Below are positions 62,738 through 64,000 of a stretch of DNA of 64,000 nucleotides, in pieces (position 1 is the stretch's first letter; each line of letters opens with the position of its first letter). The notes beneath the pieces were generated by a model. The model saw only the letters and a list, made by a program, of their open reading frames with translations. It made no database searches and was not told the DNA's origin. The DNA is taken from assembly GCA_938003985.1 (NCBI GenBank), contig CALKWZ010000087.1, positions 28,673 to 92,672 on the forward strand. The letters run 5' to 3'. The DNA is from an uncultured Verrucomicrobiota bacterium (lineage in GTDB: Bacteria > Verrucomicrobiota > Kiritimatiellia > CAIQIC01 > Lenti-01). The translations under genes and the position numbers were made by a program.

Positions 62738-63877
62738 ATGGTCACGCAGGCGCAACTGAAGAAACTGGCGAAGGAATACGGCACGCCCTTGTTCGTGGTG
62801 GACCACGACCAGTTGCGGAAGAACCTGGCGGAATTCAAGCGGTTCCTGCCGAAGGTGCAGCCCTATTTCGCGGTGAAGTCGAATTCGCTGCCGGAGATCG
62901 TGCGGACGCTCTACAAGGCCGGCGCGAGCTTCGACGTGGCGTCCATCGCGGAATTCCGGACGGTCTACGAGAACATCAAGGACCTGCCGCCGAAGGCCCG
63001 CCAGGATTTCATCTGGGACAAGATCATCTACGCCCATCCGATCAAGGCCGAGGAAACCCTGCGCGAGCTGGAGCCCTACAAGCCGCTGGTGACCTTCGAC
63101 AACGAGGAGGAAATCCGCAAGGTGAAGAAATACGCGCCGCACGCGGGCATGGTGCTGCGCATCAAGGTGCCGAACACGGGGGCGATGGTGGAGCTGTCGT
63201 CGAAGTTCGGGGCGGATCCCGGCCAGGCCGTGGATTTGATCGAAAAGACCCACGCGGCGGGGCTGGTCGTGGAAGGCCTGAGCTTCCACGTCGGCAGCCA
63301 GACGACGAACTTCCAGAACTACGTGCAGGCGCTGAACCTGGCGGCGGGCATCTTCAAGGAAGCGCGGCTGCGCGGCTTCAAGGACATGAAGCAGCTCGAC
63401 ATCGGCGGCGGGTTCCCGGCGCCGTACGACGCGAACGTGCAGCCCCTGAAGGCGCTGGCCAAGGTGATCAACGGCGAGTGCAAGCGGCTGTTCCCGAAAG
63501 ACGTGGCGATCCTGGCCGAGCCGGGGCGCTTCCTGGTGGCGACGGCCTGCACGTCGGTGGCGGAAGTCATCGGCAAGGCCGACCGCGACGGCCGGCGCTG
63601 CTACTATATCAACGACGGCGTGTACCACACGTATTCGGGGATCATCTTCGACCACTGCAAGTATCCGGTGAAGGCGTTCAAGAAGGGCCCGACGCAGCTT
63701 TGCGCCGTGTTCGGCCCGACCTGCGACGCGCTGGACACCATCGGCCTGACCGAAGAACTGCCGGATCTCGAGATCGGCGATCTGGTCTACAGCGAGAACA
63801 TCGGCGCCTACAGCCACGCCTCGTCCACCTGGTTCAACGGCTTCCCGCCCGCGACCGTCGTGCATATCAAGGAATAG
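62738..63877 (+). CDS. Ornithine decarboxylase (alanine-racemase fold)
   Basis: A 379-residue PLP decarboxylase that would supply putrescine. PLP lysine in YFAVKSNSLPEI near 45, LSFHVGSQTTNF near 185, the glycine loop LDIGGGFPAPYD near 222, AEPGRFLVATA near 258, and the active-site FGPTCDALD near 325, whose Cys-Asp pair marks ornithine/lysine-type decarboxylases. Carboxynorspermidine decarboxylase shares the fold but its partner gene would be a different synthase. Translation signal AAAGG lies about 14 bases upstream. Confidence 0.9.
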   Translation: MVTQAQLKKLAKEYGTPLFVVDHDQLRKNLAEFKRFLPKVQPYFAVKSNSLPEIVRTLYKAGASFDVASIAEFRTVYENIKDLPPKARQDFIWDKIIYAHPIKAEETLRELEPYKPLVTFDNEEEIRKVKKYAPHAGMVLRIKVPNTGAMVELSSKFGADPGQAVDLIEKTHAAGLVVEGLSFHVGSQTTNFQNYVQALNLAAGIFKEARLRGFKDMKQLDIGGGFPAPYDANVQPLKALAKVINGECKRLFPKDVAILAEPGRFLVATACTSVAEVIGKADRDGRRCYYINDGVYHTYSGIIFDHCKYPVKAFKKGPTQLCAVFGPTCDALDTIGLTEELPDLEIGDLVYSENIGAYSHASSTWFNGFPPATVVHIKE

Positions 63878-63898
63878 GGCGAAATTTCGTCCGAAGGC

Positions 63899-63935
63899 AG
63901 GCCCGGCCGGGGCGACCCGGGCGGGCCTATTTTTT
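63899..63935 (+). terminator. Rho-independent terminator of the ornithine decarboxylase gene
   Basis: AGGCCCG (63899-63905) pairs with CGGGCCT (63922-63928) around a GC-rich inner stem (GCCGG/CCGG), followed by ATTTTTT. It lies 21 bases past the stop. Confidence 0.85.
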
Positions 63936-64000
63936 CAGCAACCGGACCGCCATTTCGTTGGCGGGGGTGGGGATGCCGCATTGGCGGCCGAGGCGGCAGA
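63927..64000 (-). CDS. 3' end of a probable 2-dehydropantoate 2-reductase gene (partial)
   Basis: The - strand frame ending at TAG (63929-63927) reads CRLGRQCGIPTPANEMAVR then LLKK. G(I/V)PTPxN near the C-terminus is a hallmark of PanE/ApbA ketopantoate reductases, which make pantoate for coenzyme A. Only 23 codons are visible, so the call is tentative. The gene is convergent with the decarboxylase and ends inside its terminator. Confidence 0.5.
   Translation of the reverse strand, partial: CRLGRQCGIPTPANEMAVRLLKK

Noticed and set aside
62738..63877. Carboxynorspermidine decarboxylase
   Set aside because: The fold is shared, but FGPTCDALD and the pairing with a full-length homospermidine synthase favour ornithine decarboxylase.

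Overview
The window is a GC-rich chromosomal segment of a Gram-negative-type bacterium, most likely of the PVC group and in my judgement close to Kiritimatiellota, Lentisphaerota or Verrucomicrobiota. This rests on several features together: a PEP-CTERM exported protein, autotransporter-type beta-strand repeats inside a giant secreted protein, secreted proteins ending in an FYR/FFR C-terminal module, GatCAB, an ArgJ-type arginine route, and ornithine decarboxylase paired with bacterial homospermidine synthase. The assignment is inference; there is no rRNA gene in the window. Genes are tightly packed, and neighbouring genes often overlap by ATGA, GTGA or TGATG.

Layout. 1-4563: the end of a peptide ABC importer (two ATPases), an O-antigen-ligase-like protein, a GT2 glycosyltransferase and an RlmL-like rRNA methyltransferase, in one overlapping + strand run. 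4636-7846: gatC-gatA-gatB. 7843-11971 (- strand): argJ-argB-argD plus a small membrane protein. 12167-13015 (-): rplM-rpsI with a promoter and a strong terminator. tRNA-Asn (-) and an MTA/SAH-deaminase-like amidohydrolase (-) follow.

14979-31514 is a secretome block: a PEP-CTERM protein, a thrombospondin-type-3 protein and a 4,916-residue multidomain surface protein. A convergent M50-like membrane protease shares the giant gene's terminator region. 32615-38528 returns to housekeeping: rpsA, a PHP phosphoesterase, rfbA, rfbC and a ComM-like AAA ATPase.

38684-46816 is the second accessory block: a 1,979-residue fusion of papain-like peptidase, parallel beta-helix and BACON/Ig-like modules, a translationally coupled anchored protein of unknown function, and a secreted PLD-like protein. 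This is my best candidate for an undescribed extracellular system, but the link between the genes is only contextual.

46824-63877 holds a metallophosphoesterase (-), an orphan XdhC, a zinc-ribbon membrane protein, YggS-ProC-AsmA-like, tRNA-His, an unusual EF-G paralogue next to YebC, RuvC, an orphan LolD-like ATPase, a glycosyltransferase/radical-SAM pair, ilvD, and the homospermidine pair. The last 74 bases appear to hold the 3' end of a panE-like gene on the - strand.

Intergenic DNA is mostly short, but four gaps carry degenerate short-word repeats (TTCAGGG, TTCAGAA, AACCTTGAACC and GGAGTT types). One of these gaps also holds a 107-bp imperfect inverted repeat. I see no CRISPR array, insertion sequence, integrase or phage gene.
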